From an uncultured Eubacteriales bacterium (lineage in GTDB: Bacteria; Bacillota; Clostridia; Lachnospirales; Lachnospiraceae), in assembly GCA_900545225.1 (NCBI GenBank), contig UQXZ01000008.1:1-64000 (forward strand): a stretch of DNA of 64,000 nucleotides, in the 5' to 3' direction. The translations under genes and the position numbers were made by a program. Under the pieces are notes generated by a model. That model searched no databases, had not been told where the DNA came from, and worked only from the letters and a program-made list of their open reading frames with translations. This document shows, in pieces, positions 51,219-61,197 of this stretch (position 1 is its first letter; each line of letters begins with the position of its first letter).

Positions 51219-51496
51219 ACTTTTCATTTCCTCCTAAAAAGCAAATATTGCATTACAAAAATTATATAATAATAAAACTAAAACATTGAAAAATACATAA
51301 ATATGCAGTAATCCATGATTGTTTTGATACTATAGCAAAATACAACTAATGTCAATGAAACAAGTCTATATCCATACTATTTGCGGACATTAAGTAAAAA
51401 CGTCCAAATACGAATAAATAGCCGTTTTATTGCACTTTCCGAATGCTTTTTCAGAAAAAGCACAGAAAATGTATCAGAAAATAAACATTTTGAGCA
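51219..51496. other. Region between ppsA and rnpB
   Basis: Contains the ppsA leader and, nearer rnpB, a hairpin GCTTTTTC-AG-GAAAAAGC-like (about 51443-51461) that could end rnpB. No gene is seen. Confidence 0.45.
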
Positions 51497-51818
51497 ATAC
51501 TATAAGCCGGGTTATGTCTTGGATAATCATCTATCTTTCTTGATGCGTCACCGCACCACTTAACGCGATCTACCTAAAAGCACGACGGGCAATCGTATAG
51601 CTTTTGTTCTGATCTTGCTTCGGACGGGGTTTGCATTGACCATTACTGTTACCAGCAATGCGGTAGTCTCTTACACTGCCATTCCACCATCACCATATAG
51701 GCTGTTTCTTTTCTATTGCACTTTCCTTAGAGTCGCCTCCACCAGACGTTATCTGGCGTCCTGCCCTTTGAAGCCCGGACTTTCCTCTGCAATGCAGCGA
51801 CTATCCGTACTACTCAAA
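51497..51818 (-). ncRNA. rnpB: RNase P RNA
   Basis: About 320 nt. The near-5' block GAGGAAAGTCCGGGCTTC (P4/CR I region) and the 3' closing GACATAACCCGGCTTATAGT are the universal ends of bacterial RNase P RNA, and the specificity-domain sequence lies between. It is the catalytic RNA that trims tRNA 5' ends. It begins just after the PAP2 stop codon (51827). Plus-strand frames over it are accidental. Confidence 0.92.
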
Positions 51819-51826
51819 ACATTTAA

Positions 51827-52354
51827 TTAATCATCAAATTCTCTTGCAAATGCTGTGAATTTCATTAATACACCAAGCAAAAGAGCCACAAATACATCTC
51901 TGAAATGATGTACTCCTGTCATTACTCTTGTGATAGCTATTAAACAAGCAGCTACCCAGAGAAGCATACCTGCAACAGGATAATAATATGATACAGATGC
52001 CGCAATTAAAGCCGCAGAAAATGTGTGGAGACTCGGCATTGAGTTTCCTTTCTTCTTTCTGTTTACAAGTGGCTTGTAATTGTATTTCTCATAAGGTCTT
52101 TTCTGGTTGATAAACTTTCTCGCTACGGCTACTGAAGAAAATGCCACAGCCGGAATACCAACCATATACATGAGAGATTCTCTTCCATAATGTCTGTGTG
52201 CATTTAATACAGCAAGCGCGTATGAGGAACCAACCATAAGCGGAAGTGTAAGGTCCATAACCTTAATCGCTTTTTTATATTTAGGCTTATGAGAAATGGC
52301 ATTCATAATTCTGTCATAATATTTTTCAAAAAAATAGTCCGAAATCCTAATCAA
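51827..52354 (-). CDS. PAP2-family phosphatase
   Basis: 175 residues with about five hydrophobic segments. The three phosphatase motifs are present: KFINQKRPYE (KX6RP), SMPSLHTFSA (PSGH with Leu for Gly) and TRVMTGVHHFRDV (R-X5-H-X3-D). It is a membrane lipid phosphatase, possibly for undecaprenyl pyrophosphate. Followed directly by rnpB on the same strand. Confidence 0.85.
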   Translation of the reverse strand: MIRISDYFFEKYYDRIMNAISHKPKYKKAIKVMDLTLPLMVGSSYALAVLNAHRHYGRESLMYMVGIPAVAFSSVAVARKFINQKRPYEKYNYKPLVNRKKKGNSMPSLHTFSAALIAASVSYYYPVAGMLLWVAACLIAITRVMTGVHHFRDVFVALLLGVLMKFTAFAREFDD

Positions 52355-52447
52355 AGTATGCCTCTTTTCGCTTTAGTAAGCTGTGTTTAGTTTACTATTT
52401 GCATGTAAATTATTAATTTTTAGTATTTTTTAATTGTATAAAGAATT

Positions 52448-53683
52448 TTATCTATTATCAAGTTCTTTTATGATATCTTCCCATGTAACGCCCTTTAATT
52501 CCATAAGCACCATTACATGGTATAAGAAATCGGCAATTTCGTACTTTATCTCTTCAGGATTAGGATTCTTTGCTGCAATAATAATTTCTGCAGCTTCCTC
52601 TCCACACTTCTTAAGTATCTTATCAATACCCTTATCAAACAGATAATTTGTATATGAACCTTCCTTAGGATTATTCTTTCTGTCTCTTATGGTAGCCATA
52701 ATCTTATTGAATACCTTAAGAGGATTTGTGCTTGTATCCTTACTTTCAAGTACATCTCTGTAGAAACAGCTGTAATTGTTAGTGTGACACGCTGCACCTA
52801 ACTGCTTAACCTTTGCAAGAAGTGTATCCTGATCGCAGTCAATCTTTAATTCCTTAACAAACTGGAAATGTCCGCTTGTTTCACCCTTAATCCAGATTGA
52901 CTGACGGCTTCTGCTGAAGTATGTCATTTTGCCGGAGCTGCATGTCTTTTCAAATGCTTCTCTGTTCATATATGCCATCATAAGCACTTCGTCAGTTTTA
53001 TAATCCTGAACGATAACAGGGATAAGTCCCTTTTCATCAACATTGAAGTCGTCAAATGTAAAGTTAGGAATTGAAATATTTACATCGATACCGTCCTTTA
53101 CAAGCTCTTCTTTCTTCTTGTAGAAGTCAAAGCTAACATCTGTTAAAAAGCTTCCTGTAACACCGTAGATTAATTCGGATGTCATTATTGAATCCATCTC
53201 TTTTTTATCTTCAACAGTGATTACTTCTCTCTTAACATCATCATTGTCAGAAACAAGAATTGAGTTTTCATTATCGATTGCAATCTTATCGTCACCAAAT
53301 CTCTCAATTGATGCAACGAGTAAATCGTCTCCATTTAACTTATCAAAGCTGTTTTCCTTAACGATTGCCTTGGCAGCTCCTGCATAAAGGTACTTCTTAA
53401 CATCTTCAAGTCTGTTAACTGTTCCACCAACATAAAGAGGTATATCAATGCTTCTTGTAATGTCTCTTACTGAGTAAATAAAGCTGTCGTGAGCTTCATC
53501 AGTACCGGCATTGCAAAATAAGATGATTGCATCTGCACCATTCTGTTCAAATGCTTCACAGACAGTAACTAAATCTCCTGTGATTTCGTCAGTTCTGTCC
53601 TTATCTCTGTATATTTTAAATGAGATATCACCCTGTACATCAGATACATTTACATACAGTGCTGGAATTATTTTCTTAATCAA
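52448..53683 (-). CDS. hisIE: HisIE with an additional HisF-like N-terminal domain
   Basis: 411 residues, about 200 more than an ordinary HisIE. Residues 1-190 look like the first half of a HisF/HisA barrel: [49 protein letters not shown]. But HisF's first catalytic Asp (CLDV) is replaced (ALYV). Residues about 215-315 are PRA-CH (HisI): [25 protein letters not shown], and [10 protein letters not shown] zinc residues. About 325-411 are PRA-PH (HisE) with [14 protein letters not shown] and EIADFLYH. It carries out steps 2 and 3 of histidine synthesis. It overlaps hisA by 4 bp. Confidence 0.9.
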   Translation of the reverse strand: MIKKIIPALYVNVSDVQGDISFKIYRDKDRTDEITGDLVTVCEAFEQNGADAIILFCNAGTDEAHDSFIYSVRDITRSIDIPLYVGGTVNRLEDVKKYLYAGAAKAIVKENSFDKLNGDDLLVASIERFGDDKIAIDNENSILVSDNDDVKREVITVEDKKEMDSIMTSELIYGVTGSFLTDVSFDFYKKKEELVKDGIDVNISIPNFTFDDFNVDEKGLIPVIVQDYKTDEVLMMAYMNREAFEKTCSSGKMTYFSRSRQSIWIKGETSGHFQFVKELKIDCDQDTLLAKVKQLGAACHTNNYSCFYRDVLESKDTSTNPLKVFNKIMATIRDRKNNPKEGSYTNYLFDKGIDKILKKCGEEAAEIIIAAKNPNPEEIKYEIADFLYHVMVLMELKGVTWEDIIKELDNR

Positions 53684-54396
53684 TTTAATCTCCTTACTGC
53701 TTCTTTAAGATCAATTTTGTTCTCATAAATAGCCTTACCGATTATTGATCCGTCAATACCGCTTTCATTAAGCTTAATAAGGTCATCAAGACATGACACA
53801 CCACCTGAAGCGATTACAGTCATTCCTGTCTCGGTTTTTAACTTAAGTGTCTGCTCAACATTTGGGCCACTCAACATACCGTCTCTTGCGATATCAGTAT
53901 AAATGATTGTTCTTACGCCTCTCTTTTTCATATCAAGGGCAAGATCAACGCTTGTCACATTACTTACTGTATCCCAGCCGTGAGTTGCAACCATTCCTTC
54001 TTTTGCATCGATACCAACAACTATTTTCTCAGGGCCGAACGTTTCAACAGCCTTTGTAACGAAGTCTGGATCAGATACTGCTATTGTTCCAAGGATAACT
54101 CTTGATACACCTAAATCAACGGCTGCTTCAATGGCTTCGATACTTCTGATACCACCACCTAATTCACATGGAATGTTAACAGATGATGTAATCTTCTTAA
54201 TAACATCTGCATTTACAGAGTGACCTACAAGAGCTCCGTCCAAATCAACTAAGTGTATAATCTCTGCTCCGGCCTCTTCAAAACCCTTTGCAATTTCCCA
54301 AGGCTCATCAGAATATACTGTCTTTTCGTTAAAATCGCCTTTTCTAAGTCTTACACATTTACCGTCTTTTAAATCAATGGCAGGTAATAAAATCAT
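53680..54396 (-). CDS. hisA: ProFAR isomerase
   Basis: 238 residues, (beta/alpha)8 barrel with both catalytic Asp: [17 protein letters not shown] and [16 protein letters not shown]. Phosphate loops LGGGIRS and ASGGVS are intact. It isomerises ProFAR to PRFAR, the HisF substrate. Overlaps hisIE; 12 bp after hisB. Confidence 0.95.
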   Translation of the reverse strand: MILLPAIDLKDGKCVRLRKGDFNEKTVYSDEPWEIAKGFEEAGAEIIHLVDLDGALVGHSVNADVIKKITSSVNIPCELGGGIRSIEAIEAAVDLGVSRVILGTIAVSDPDFVTKAVETFGPEKIVVGIDAKEGMVATHGWDTVSNVTSVDLALDMKKRGVRTIIYTDIARDGMLSGPNVEQTLKLKTETGMTVIASGGVSCLDDLIKLNESGIDGSIIGKAIYENKIDLKEAVRRLN

Positions 54397-54408
54397 ATGT
54401 ATTCTCCT

Positions 54409-55002
54409 TTAAATTGTACCCTTAGTCGATAATACATCAGTAATTCTCGGATTGATTGAAACAGCCTCCATAAGAGACTTTGCAAATGATTTAAAGCATG
54501 CCTCAACTATGTGATGATCATTTATTCCATCAATCTTCTTTATGTGAAGATTCATCTTTGCTGAACATGTCACTGCGTAGAAGAACTCTCTTGTCATCTG
54601 AGTATCATATTCACCAATCATAGGTGCTGTTAAATCGCAATCAAATACAAGATATGGTCTTCCTGATAAATCAATAGCTGTAAGTACTAATGCTTCATCC
54701 ATAGGAAGGATACATGAACCGTATCTCTTAATTCCCTTCTTTTCTCCTACAGCCTCATCGATGGCCATACCGAGAACTATACCTGTATCTTCGATTGTGT
54801 GGTGACAATCTACTTCCAGGTCACCTTTAACCTTTACAGTAAGATCAAATAAACCGTGTCTTGCAAAGCTTAAAAGCATGTGGTCGAAGAAACCGATTCC
54901 TGTGCTTACATCTCCTTTTCCTGTACCGTCAAGGTTAATTGTAATCTCAATATCAGTTTCATTTGTCTTTCTGTGTATTGTTGCTGTTCTCTTATTATCC
55001 AT
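54409..55002 (-). CDS. hisB: Imidazoleglycerol-phosphate dehydratase
   Basis: About 197 residues from MDNKRTATIHRKTNETDIEI (ATG at 55002, behind GAGG inside the hisD end); longer frame upstream overlaps hisD and lacks homology. Manganese-binding blocks FFDHMLLSFARHG, DCHHTIEDTGI and NDHHIVEACFKSFAK are present. Monofunctional: no phosphatase domain. Confidence 0.95.
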   Translation of the reverse strand: MDNKRTATIHRKTNETDIEITINLDGTGKGDVSTGIGFFDHMLLSFARHGLFDLTVKVKGDLEVDCHHTIEDTGIVLGMAIDEAVGEKKGIKRYGSCILPMDEALVLTAIDLSGRPYLVFDCDLTAPMIGEYDTQMTREFFYAVTCSAKMNLHIKKIDGINDHHIVEACFKSFAKSLMEAVSINPRITDVLSTKGTI

Positions 55003-55009
55003 AGTCTGA

Positions 55010-56308
55010 TTATTCCTCGTCTTCGAATCTGACCTTAATTGAATTTGCATGAGCTGTAAGACCTTCTGCCTTTGCAAATGTCTCGATTTCATTGTGGATA
55101 TTTCTTAAAGCATCTCTTGAATATGAAATGATGCTTGATTTCTTAACAAATGTATCTACACCGAGTGGCGAGAAGAATCTTGCTGTACCATTTGTTGGAA
55201 GAACGTGGTTAGGACCTGCGAAGTAGTCACCAAGTGGCTCTGAGCTTGATTCACCAAGGAAAATAGCTCCCGCATTTCTTACCTTTGTCATTGTTCCAAA
55301 TGGATCCTTTGTTACGATCTCTAAGTGCTCTGAAGCAATAGCATTTACTGCGTCGATTGCTGTATCCATATCTTCTGCTATAAGGATATATCCGTAATTA
55401 TCAAGAGAAGCCTGAATAATGTCTTTTCTTTCAAGATCCTTAACAAATCCTTCGATTTCAGCCTGAACCTTCTCAGCAACCTCTAAGCTTGTTGTAACAA
55501 GGATTGCAGATGCAAGCTGATCATGCTCAGCCTGTGAAAGTAAGTCAGCTGCAACATATCTTGGATTAGCTGTCTCATCAGCAAGTACAAGGATTTCTGA
55601 AGGACCTGCAACTGAATCGATACCTGTATAACCAAATACAGCCTTCTTGGCAAGTGCAACGAAAATGTTACCAGGACCTACAATCTTATCAACCTGTGGA
55701 ATTGACTCTGTACCGTATGCAAGAGCACCGATAGCCTGTGCACCACCAACCTTGTAAATTGTATCTACGCCAGCTTCCTTGGCACTAACAAGAGTTGTAG
55801 GATAAACTTTTCCGTCATGTCCCGGAGGAGTACACATGATGATTTCATCAACGCCAGCAACCTTTGCAGGAATAACATTCATAAGAACTGATGATGGATA
55901 AGCAGCTTTACCACCCGGAACGTATACACCAACTCTGCTTAATGGTGTAATCTTCTGTCCGAGGATTGTTCCGTCAGGCTTAGAATCAAACCAGCTCTCC
56001 TCTTTCTGCATTTCATGATAGTCTTCGATATTCTTCATAGCAAGTCTGATAACTCTGATAAGCTCATCATCTACCTGCTCGTAAGCTTCTGCAATTTCCT
56101 CGTCAGTAACCTTAATTGTTTCTACTGTAAGCTTTACTTTGTCGAACTTTTCTGTATATTCAAATAATGCAAGATCACCATTGTCTTTAACATTTGTTAA
56201 GATGTTATTTACGGCATCTTCCTGTTCTCTATAGTTAATTGGGCTTCTCTTTAAGAGACTCTTTAATAAGTCTTTGATGGAGTCTTCAGTAATATTTACA
56301 ACTTTCAT
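55010..56308 (-). CDS. hisD: Histidinol dehydrogenase
   Basis: 432 residues. NAD and substrate blocks VYVPGGKAAYPSSVLMNVIP, KVGGAQAIGALAYGTESIPQ, DKIVGPGNIFVALAKKAVFG and AEHDQLASAILVT are intact. It oxidises histidinol to histidine in two steps. It overlaps the hisG stop by one base. Confidence 0.96.
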   Translation of the reverse strand: MKVVNITEDSIKDLLKSLLKRSPINYREQEDAVNNILTNVKDNGDLALFEYTEKFDKVKLTVETIKVTDEEIAEAYEQVDDELIRVIRLAMKNIEDYHEMQKEESWFDSKPDGTILGQKITPLSRVGVYVPGGKAAYPSSVLMNVIPAKVAGVDEIIMCTPPGHDGKVYPTTLVSAKEAGVDTIYKVGGAQAIGALAYGTESIPQVDKIVGPGNIFVALAKKAVFGYTGIDSVAGPSEILVLADETANPRYVAADLLSQAEHDQLASAILVTTSLEVAEKVQAEIEGFVKDLERKDIIQASLDNYGYILIAEDMDTAIDAVNAIASEHLEIVTKDPFGTMTKVRNAGAIFLGESSSEPLGDYFAGPNHVLPTNGTARFFSPLGVDTFVKKSSIISYSRDALRNIHNEIETFAKAEGLTAHANSIKVRFEDEE

Positions 56309-56943
56309 TATATAACCTCCCTGATACTGTCTATAATTCGTGAAATACGTTCATTTTCCATTTTCATGCTAACCTGGTTAACAACAATTCTTGCTGATAA
56401 AGGACATACCTCTTCAAGAACCTTAAGTCCGTTCTCTTTAAGAGTACTTCCTGTTTCAACGATATCAACTATAACCTCTGAAAGTCCTACAAGAGGAGCA
56501 AGTTCAACTGAACCATTAAGTTTGATAATCTCAACAGTCTGTCTCTTTTCATCAAAAAAATAGTTTTTTGCAATGTGCGGATACTTTGTTGCTACTCTGA
56601 TAAGCTCATGATTCTTAAGCTTCTCAGCAGCACTTTCCGGACCACATACACACATTCTGCATTTACCTAATCCAAGATCAAGTACTTCGAATAACTTTCT
56701 GTTTTCTTCAAGGATTGTATCCTTACCTACAATACCGATATCTGCCGCACCATATTCTACATATGTAGGTACGTCACTTGGCTTTGATAAGAAGAATTTG
56801 ATCTTAAGTTCTTCATTGGTAAATATAAGCTTTCTTGTGTCCTTATCCTTGATTTCATCACATGTAACGCCAATCTTTTCAAAAAGATCTACTGCATGAT
56901 TGGCAAGTCTTCCCTTTGCAAGTGCAATTGTAAGATATCTCAT
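56308..56943 (-). CDS. hisG: ATP phosphoribosyltransferase, short form
   Basis: 211 residues, the catalytic-only HisG that needs HisZ as regulatory subunit: [34 protein letters not shown], and [15 protein letters not shown] (PRPP loop). First committed step of histidine synthesis. It overlaps hisZ by four bases (ATGA), fitting a stable HisG-HisZ complex. Confidence 0.96.
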   Translation of the reverse strand: MRYLTIALAKGRLANHAVDLFEKIGVTCDEIKDKDTRKLIFTNEELKIKFFLSKPSDVPTYVEYGAADIGIVGKDTILEENRKLFEVLDLGLGKCRMCVCGPESAAEKLKNHELIRVATKYPHIAKNYFFDEKRQTVEIIKLNGSVELAPLVGLSEVIVDIVETGSTLKENGLKVLEEVCPLSARIVVNQVSMKMENERISRIIDSIREVI

Positions 56944-58151
56944 ACAAGCTCCTCCTTTCTCTCATTATTTTCTATAAATGTTATTTTTTCGTAGTTATCA
57001 TCTGCAGCGAGCTTTCTGTATGCATCCTTATCTAAGTTTAAAGGATATAAACCTGCTCTGATTCCGTTGTTTCTAAGTGTAATGGCCTCGATTAATGCCA
57101 TATCAGATGATTTGCCATCATATACAATAAGTGAACCATTCTTATTTAAAGAAATTGGAATATTTTGTCTCTTTATTGCACCGATAAGTCTGTCTACTGC
57201 AAGTGAGAAACCGATTGAAGCTCTCTCCTTACCGAACTGACCGATAAGGTTGTCATAACGGCCACCACTTAATACAGCATTTCCTGTACCAAATGTATAT
57301 GCCTTAAAGATTACGCCTGTGTAATACATATGCTCGCTTAATGAACCGATATCAAATGAAATGTACTTTCCATATCCATACTGACATAATTTATTATACA
57401 GCTTTGAAAGATGATCGATTGCAGCAAGGCTTGTTTCATTATTAGTTAATTCTCTTGCTTTGTCTAAAACATCAGCTTCAAGACCAAATAATCCAGGAAG
57501 TGTAAGTAACGCATGCTTTACTGACTCTTCACAGTTAAGCTCATCTAAAAACTCTTCTACGGCTAAAAAATTCTTATCTATAATAAGATTTGTTAATTCT
57601 TCCTTTTCGTCCTTTGTTGTACAAACCTCTCCAATAAGACCGTCATAGAAACTTACATTACCAACTTCAACCTGGAAGTTCTCAAGTCCGCTCTTCTTTA
57701 AGCAGTCGATGGCAAGACAGATAATCTCAAAGTCTTCATCCTCAGTGCCATTTCCGATAAGCTCTGCACCGATTGTTGTTGTTTCCTTTAACTGACCTCT
57801 GTATGCATTTTCATAATTAATAAATACATCTTCAGTATAGAAAAGCTTTACAGGTGTTTCTGTATTGCCGAAATACTTTGCGGCACATCTTGCAATTGCA
57901 GGTGTAACGTCCGGTCTGAGCACTAATGTGTTACCGTGGTGATCAAAAAACTTAAACATCTCATTTGAAGGAATTGTGCCTCTTTCCTGATTGAATACAT
58001 CAAAGAACTCAAATGTAGGTGTATCTATATTTTTAAAACCAAAATTGCTACACACATTTTCAAGTGCACCTATTATCTTTCTCTTTTCAAGACATTCTTT
58101 ACCATATATGTCTCTTACCCCTTCCGGCGTATGTAATAAATCTTTTTTCAT
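56940..58151 (-). CDS. hisZ: ATP phosphoribosyltransferase regulatory subunit
   Basis: 403 residues, HisRS-like without the anticodon domain's role: motif-2-like [20 protein letters not shown] and [13 protein letters not shown], and [20 protein letters not shown]. It lacks tRNA ligase function and allosterically controls HisG. First gene of the operon; promoter with inverted repeat about 150 bp upstream. Confidence 0.93.
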   Translation of the reverse strand: MKKDLLHTPEGVRDIYGKECLEKRKIIGALENVCSNFGFKNIDTPTFEFFDVFNQERGTIPSNEMFKFFDHHGNTLVLRPDVTPAIARCAAKYFGNTETPVKLFYTEDVFINYENAYRGQLKETTTIGAELIGNGTEDEDFEIICLAIDCLKKSGLENFQVEVGNVSFYDGLIGEVCTTKDEKEELTNLIIDKNFLAVEEFLDELNCEESVKHALLTLPGLFGLEADVLDKARELTNNETSLAAIDHLSKLYNKLCQYGYGKYISFDIGSLSEHMYYTGVIFKAYTFGTGNAVLSGGRYDNLIGQFGKERASIGFSLAVDRLIGAIKRQNIPISLNKNGSLIVYDGKSSDMALIEAITLRNNGIRAGLYPLNLDKDAYRKLAADDNYEKITFIENNERKEELV

Positions 58152-58302
58152 AAGGATCCCCTTGTATATGTAAAATTAAAATCTTAATTTACGTCTGATC
58201 TAAACAAAATTAAATTAATCAGGTTAAATTAGTATAATCTAGTTAATTGAATATAATTTATTTAATTTAGTTTAGTCAGTTTTTACTTTAATATATTCTA
58301 TT

Positions 58303-58353
58303 ATTATATCACAAAAGTATGTTATATAAATTAATTTAATAATTTAACATACT
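58303..58353 (-). promoter_or_regulatory. Probable his operon promoter with inverted repeat
   Basis: TATAAT on the minus strand (58303-58308). Just upstream, AGTATGTTA (58316-58324) is mirrored exactly by TAACATACT (58345-58353), covering the -35 area. No T-box or attenuator is seen in the 150-nt leader. The repeat could be an operator for a repressor. Confidence 0.5.
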
Positions 58354-58381
58354 AAAGTGATGAAGCATTAAAAGAATAATA

Positions 58382-58413
58382 ACACCCTGTTGATATAATG
58401 TCAAACAGGGTGT
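58382..58413 (-). terminator. Threonine ammonia-lyase gene terminator
   Basis: ACACCCTGTT (58382-58391) pairs with AACAGGGTGT (58404-58413); a T-rich stretch follows on the minus strand. It lies 11 bp after the ilvA-type gene and insulates hisZ. Confidence 0.8.
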
Positions 58414-58423
58414 ACTAAAAATA

Positions 58424-59641
58424 TTACATTCTAACCTTTACAAGACGAGGCTTTAATCCTCCGGCTTCAAGTGCCGCAACTATTTCATTCTTATGTTCAT
58501 TACCAAATGCTTCAATTGTAATTCTTAATTCAACTGCTGCATTTCTGTTAATACTTACAAACTGGTTATGTGCAAGCTTGATTACATTACCCTTTGCCTG
58601 AGCAATGATATCTGCAACCTTAACTAATTCACCAGGTTTATCCGGAAGAAGTACAGATACAGTAAATATTCTGCTTCTAAGTACAAGACCCTGCTGTACA
58701 ACTGAAGACATTGTAATAACGTCCATGTTACCGCCGGAAAGAATAGATACAATCTTCTTACCTGTTGCATGAATATGCTTGGCAGCTGCAACAGAAAGTA
58801 AACCTGAGTTTTCTACGATCATCTTGTGGTTTTCAACCATATCAAGGAATGCAACAATAAGTTCTTCATCAGGAACTGTAATTACATCGTCGATATTTTC
58901 TGCAATATAAGGGAAAAGCTTATCGCCAGGTGTCTTAACGGCTGTACCGTCAGCAATTGTATTTACTTCAGGAAGTGTTACAACGTGACCTGCCTTAATA
59001 GACTCCTGTAAACAGTTAGCGCCTTCAGGCTCTACTGCGATAACCTTTGTTCTTGGTGAAATCATCTTAACAAGTGTAGCAACACCTGTAACAAGACCAC
59101 CTCCACCTACAGGAACAAGGATGTAATCTGCATCAGGAAGCTCTTCTAAGATTTCCATTGCAACAGATGACTGACCTGTAGCAACATCAAGATCGTTAAA
59201 TGGATGTACAAATGTAAGTCCATGCTCCTCAGCTAACTTCATGGCGTAGTTACATGACTCATCATAAACATCACCGTAGAGAACTACTTCTGCGCCATAT
59301 CCCTTTGTTCTGTTAACCTTGATAAGAGGTGTGTTAGTAGGCATAACCACTGTTGCCTTAACGCCGTACTTTGATGCAGCATATGCCACACCTTGTGCAT
59401 GGTTGCCGGCAGAAGCTGTAATTAATCCCTTCTTTCTTTCCTCATCAGTCATTGTGCTGATTTTGTAATATGCACCTCTTAACTTGTATGCACCTGTAAA
59501 CTGCATATTTTCAGGCTTTAAATATATTTCATTACCGCACATGCTACTGAAAAAGTCACTATGTATAAGGGGAGTGCCTGCTGTGACCTCTTTTACTTTT
59601 TTAGCTGCCTCTTTAAATTTTTCTAATGTTAACTCTTCCAT
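58424..59641 (-). CDS. ilvA: Threonine ammonia-lyase with C-terminal ACT domain
   Basis: 405 residues, PLP fold-type II. PLP-Lys is in FTGAYKLRGAYYKIS, the glycine-rich phosphate loop is PVGGGGLVTG, and SAGNHAQGVAYAASKYG is typical. The C-terminal ACT domain (about 325-405, FTVSVLLPDKPGELVKVADI) suggests allosteric control. It deaminates threonine to 2-oxobutanoate for isoleucine synthesis or for catabolism; the short single-ACT form is like TdcB-type enzymes. Gene name is by function; own terminator, so monocistronic. Confidence 0.9.
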   Translation of the reverse strand: MEELTLEKFKEAAKKVKEVTAGTPLIHSDFFSSMCGNEIYLKPENMQFTGAYKLRGAYYKISTMTDEERKKGLITASAGNHAQGVAYAASKYGVKATVVMPTNTPLIKVNRTKGYGAEVVLYGDVYDESCNYAMKLAEEHGLTFVHPFNDLDVATGQSSVAMEILEELPDADYILVPVGGGGLVTGVATLVKMISPRTKVIAVEPEGANCLQESIKAGHVVTLPEVNTIADGTAVKTPGDKLFPYIAENIDDVITVPDEELIVAFLDMVENHKMIVENSGLLSVAAAKHIHATGKKIVSILSGGNMDVITMSSVVQQGLVLRSRIFTVSVLLPDKPGELVKVADIIAQAKGNVIKLAHNQFVSINRNAAVELRITIEAFGNEHKNEIVAALEAGGLKPRLVKVRM

Positions 59642-59718
59642 AATTGTTGTCCTATTTAGTATTTTGTTTTTAATTTTTTATATTTATAAAATTAATCAGA
59701 TTAATATAGTTAATTAAA

Positions 59719-61185
59719 TTATCCTCTGAACCAGCTGAAGAAGCCTTTCTTTTTCTTAGGCTGTTCTTCTTCCGCTTCATCATTTTCTGACTCTTCTTCA
59801 GAAGTTTCTTCTGATGTATCTTCTTTATCTTCATCAGCGTTATCTGTTGTTTCCTCAACATCTGATTCAGCAGCATCTGAAGTATCTTCGATAACTTCCT
59901 CTACTGCCTTAACCTCTTCAGCTACTATTCTGTCAGCTTCCTCAGATGTATTGTCTTCTGCCTCTTCAGCTTCAACATTTTCTGCTGCCATATTTTTACC
60001 ATCACCTAAAATGTCATCGCTGTCTGCAGAGAGAACATCACCGATTCCCTGTTTGAAGATTTCACCAAGCTCAAATGCAGATAACTCTTCTTCATCCTCA
60101 TCAGAAGTTTCATTGCCCTCATCTGTCTGACCTTCAGCAGCTTCTGCGTTGTCAGCATTTTCCTCTGAAGTCTCTTCTTCTGAAGCAGTTTCATCTGATG
60201 TGTGATAGAAGAGTTCATCCTCATCATCTCCTAATCCAACAAATGATGTTTCTTCATCATCATTATCAACTTCTGAATCATCAAAGAGAGCCTCAACGAA
60301 GCTGTTAGAATCAAACTTCTGAAGATCCTCAATCTTCTCACCTACACCGATATATTTAACAGGAATACCAAATTCAGCCTGAATTGCAACTACGATACCG
60401 CCCTTTGCAGTACCATCCATCTTTGTAAGGATAATACCTGTAATATCTGTAACATCGTTGAATTCCTTAAGCTGCTGAATAGCATTTTGACCTGTTGTAG
60501 CATCGAGAACAATAAGGTTTTCTCTGTATACTCCAGGATACTCTCTGTCAATTACTCTGTTGATCTTTGAGAGCTCGTTCATAAGGTTCTTCTTGTTATG
60601 AAGTCTTCCTGCAGTATCGGCAATTAAGATATCAGTATCTCTCGCCTTTGCAGCCTGAACAGAGTCAAATACAACTGCCGCAGGATCTGAACCTTCACCC
60701 TGAGCAATAATATCAACACCACTACGCTCAGCCCAGACCTTAAGCTGTTCAATAGCACCGGCTCTGAATGTATCAGCCGCAGCAAGGAGAACCTTCTTAC
60801 CCTGTGATTTAAATGATGAAGCAAGCTTACCTACAGATGTTGTTTTACCTACACCATTTACACCGATAACAAGAACTACAGACTTTTCATTTTCAAATCT
60901 GTACTCATTTTCACCGATATCCATCTTTTCTCTGATAGAATCAATAAGTAACTGCTTACATTCAGCAGGTTCCTTAATCTTATTCTTTTTAACCTTTTCT
61001 CTGAGATCATCAAGAATTTCATCTGTGGCTCTGACACCCATGTCACCCATAATCATGATTTCTTCAAGATCATCATAGAAATCGTCATCAATAGCGCTTC
61101 TGCCTGTGAATACACTATTAAATCCAGATACAATATTGGCTCTTGTTTTACTTAAGCCTGCTTTTAACTTTGAAAAAAATCCCAT
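59719..61185 (-). CDS. ftsY: Signal recognition particle receptor FtsY with C-terminal acidic domain
   Basis: 488 residues. The N-terminal N domain (MGFFSKLKAGLSKTRANIVS) and the G domain are complete to about residue 300: GVNGVGKTTSVGKLA near 108, DTFRAGAIEQLK, DTAGRLHNKKNLMNELSKI, TKMDGTAKGG, and GEKIEDLQ. Then a roughly 175-residue tail rich in Glu, Asp and Ser follows, ending KKKKGFFSWFRG. In most bacteria an acidic A domain precedes N-G; here it follows it, closed by a basic-aromatic cap resembling a membrane anchor. It receives SRP at the membrane. 12 bp after smc on the same strand. Confidence 0.93.
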   Translation of the reverse strand: MGFFSKLKAGLSKTRANIVSGFNSVFTGRSAIDDDFYDDLEEIMIMGDMGVRATDEILDDLREKVKKNKIKEPAECKQLLIDSIREKMDIGENEYRFENEKSVVLVIGVNGVGKTTSVGKLASSFKSQGKKVLLAAADTFRAGAIEQLKVWAERSGVDIIAQGEGSDPAAVVFDSVQAAKARDTDILIADTAGRLHNKKNLMNELSKINRVIDREYPGVYRENLIVLDATTGQNAIQQLKEFNDVTDITGIILTKMDGTAKGGIVVAIQAEFGIPVKYIGVGEKIEDLQKFDSNSFVEALFDDSEVDNDDEETSFVGLGDDEDELFYHTSDETASEEETSEENADNAEAAEGQTDEGNETSDEDEEELSAFELGEIFKQGIGDVLSADSDDILGDGKNMAAENVEAEEAEDNTSEEADRIVAEEVKAVEEVIEDTSDAAESDVEETTDNADEDKEDTSEETSEEESENDEAEEEQPKKKKGFFSWFRG

Positions 61186-61197
61186 TACATCTCCCTG

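Noticed and set aside
51381..51830. Two plus-strand open frames over RNase P RNA
   Set aside because: They lie on the opposite strand of rnpB, have no ribosome site and no family resemblance.
58152..58381. T-box or histidine attenuator before hisZ
   Set aside because: No run of His codons, T-box or terminator is seen; only a promoter-like -10 and an inverted repeat.
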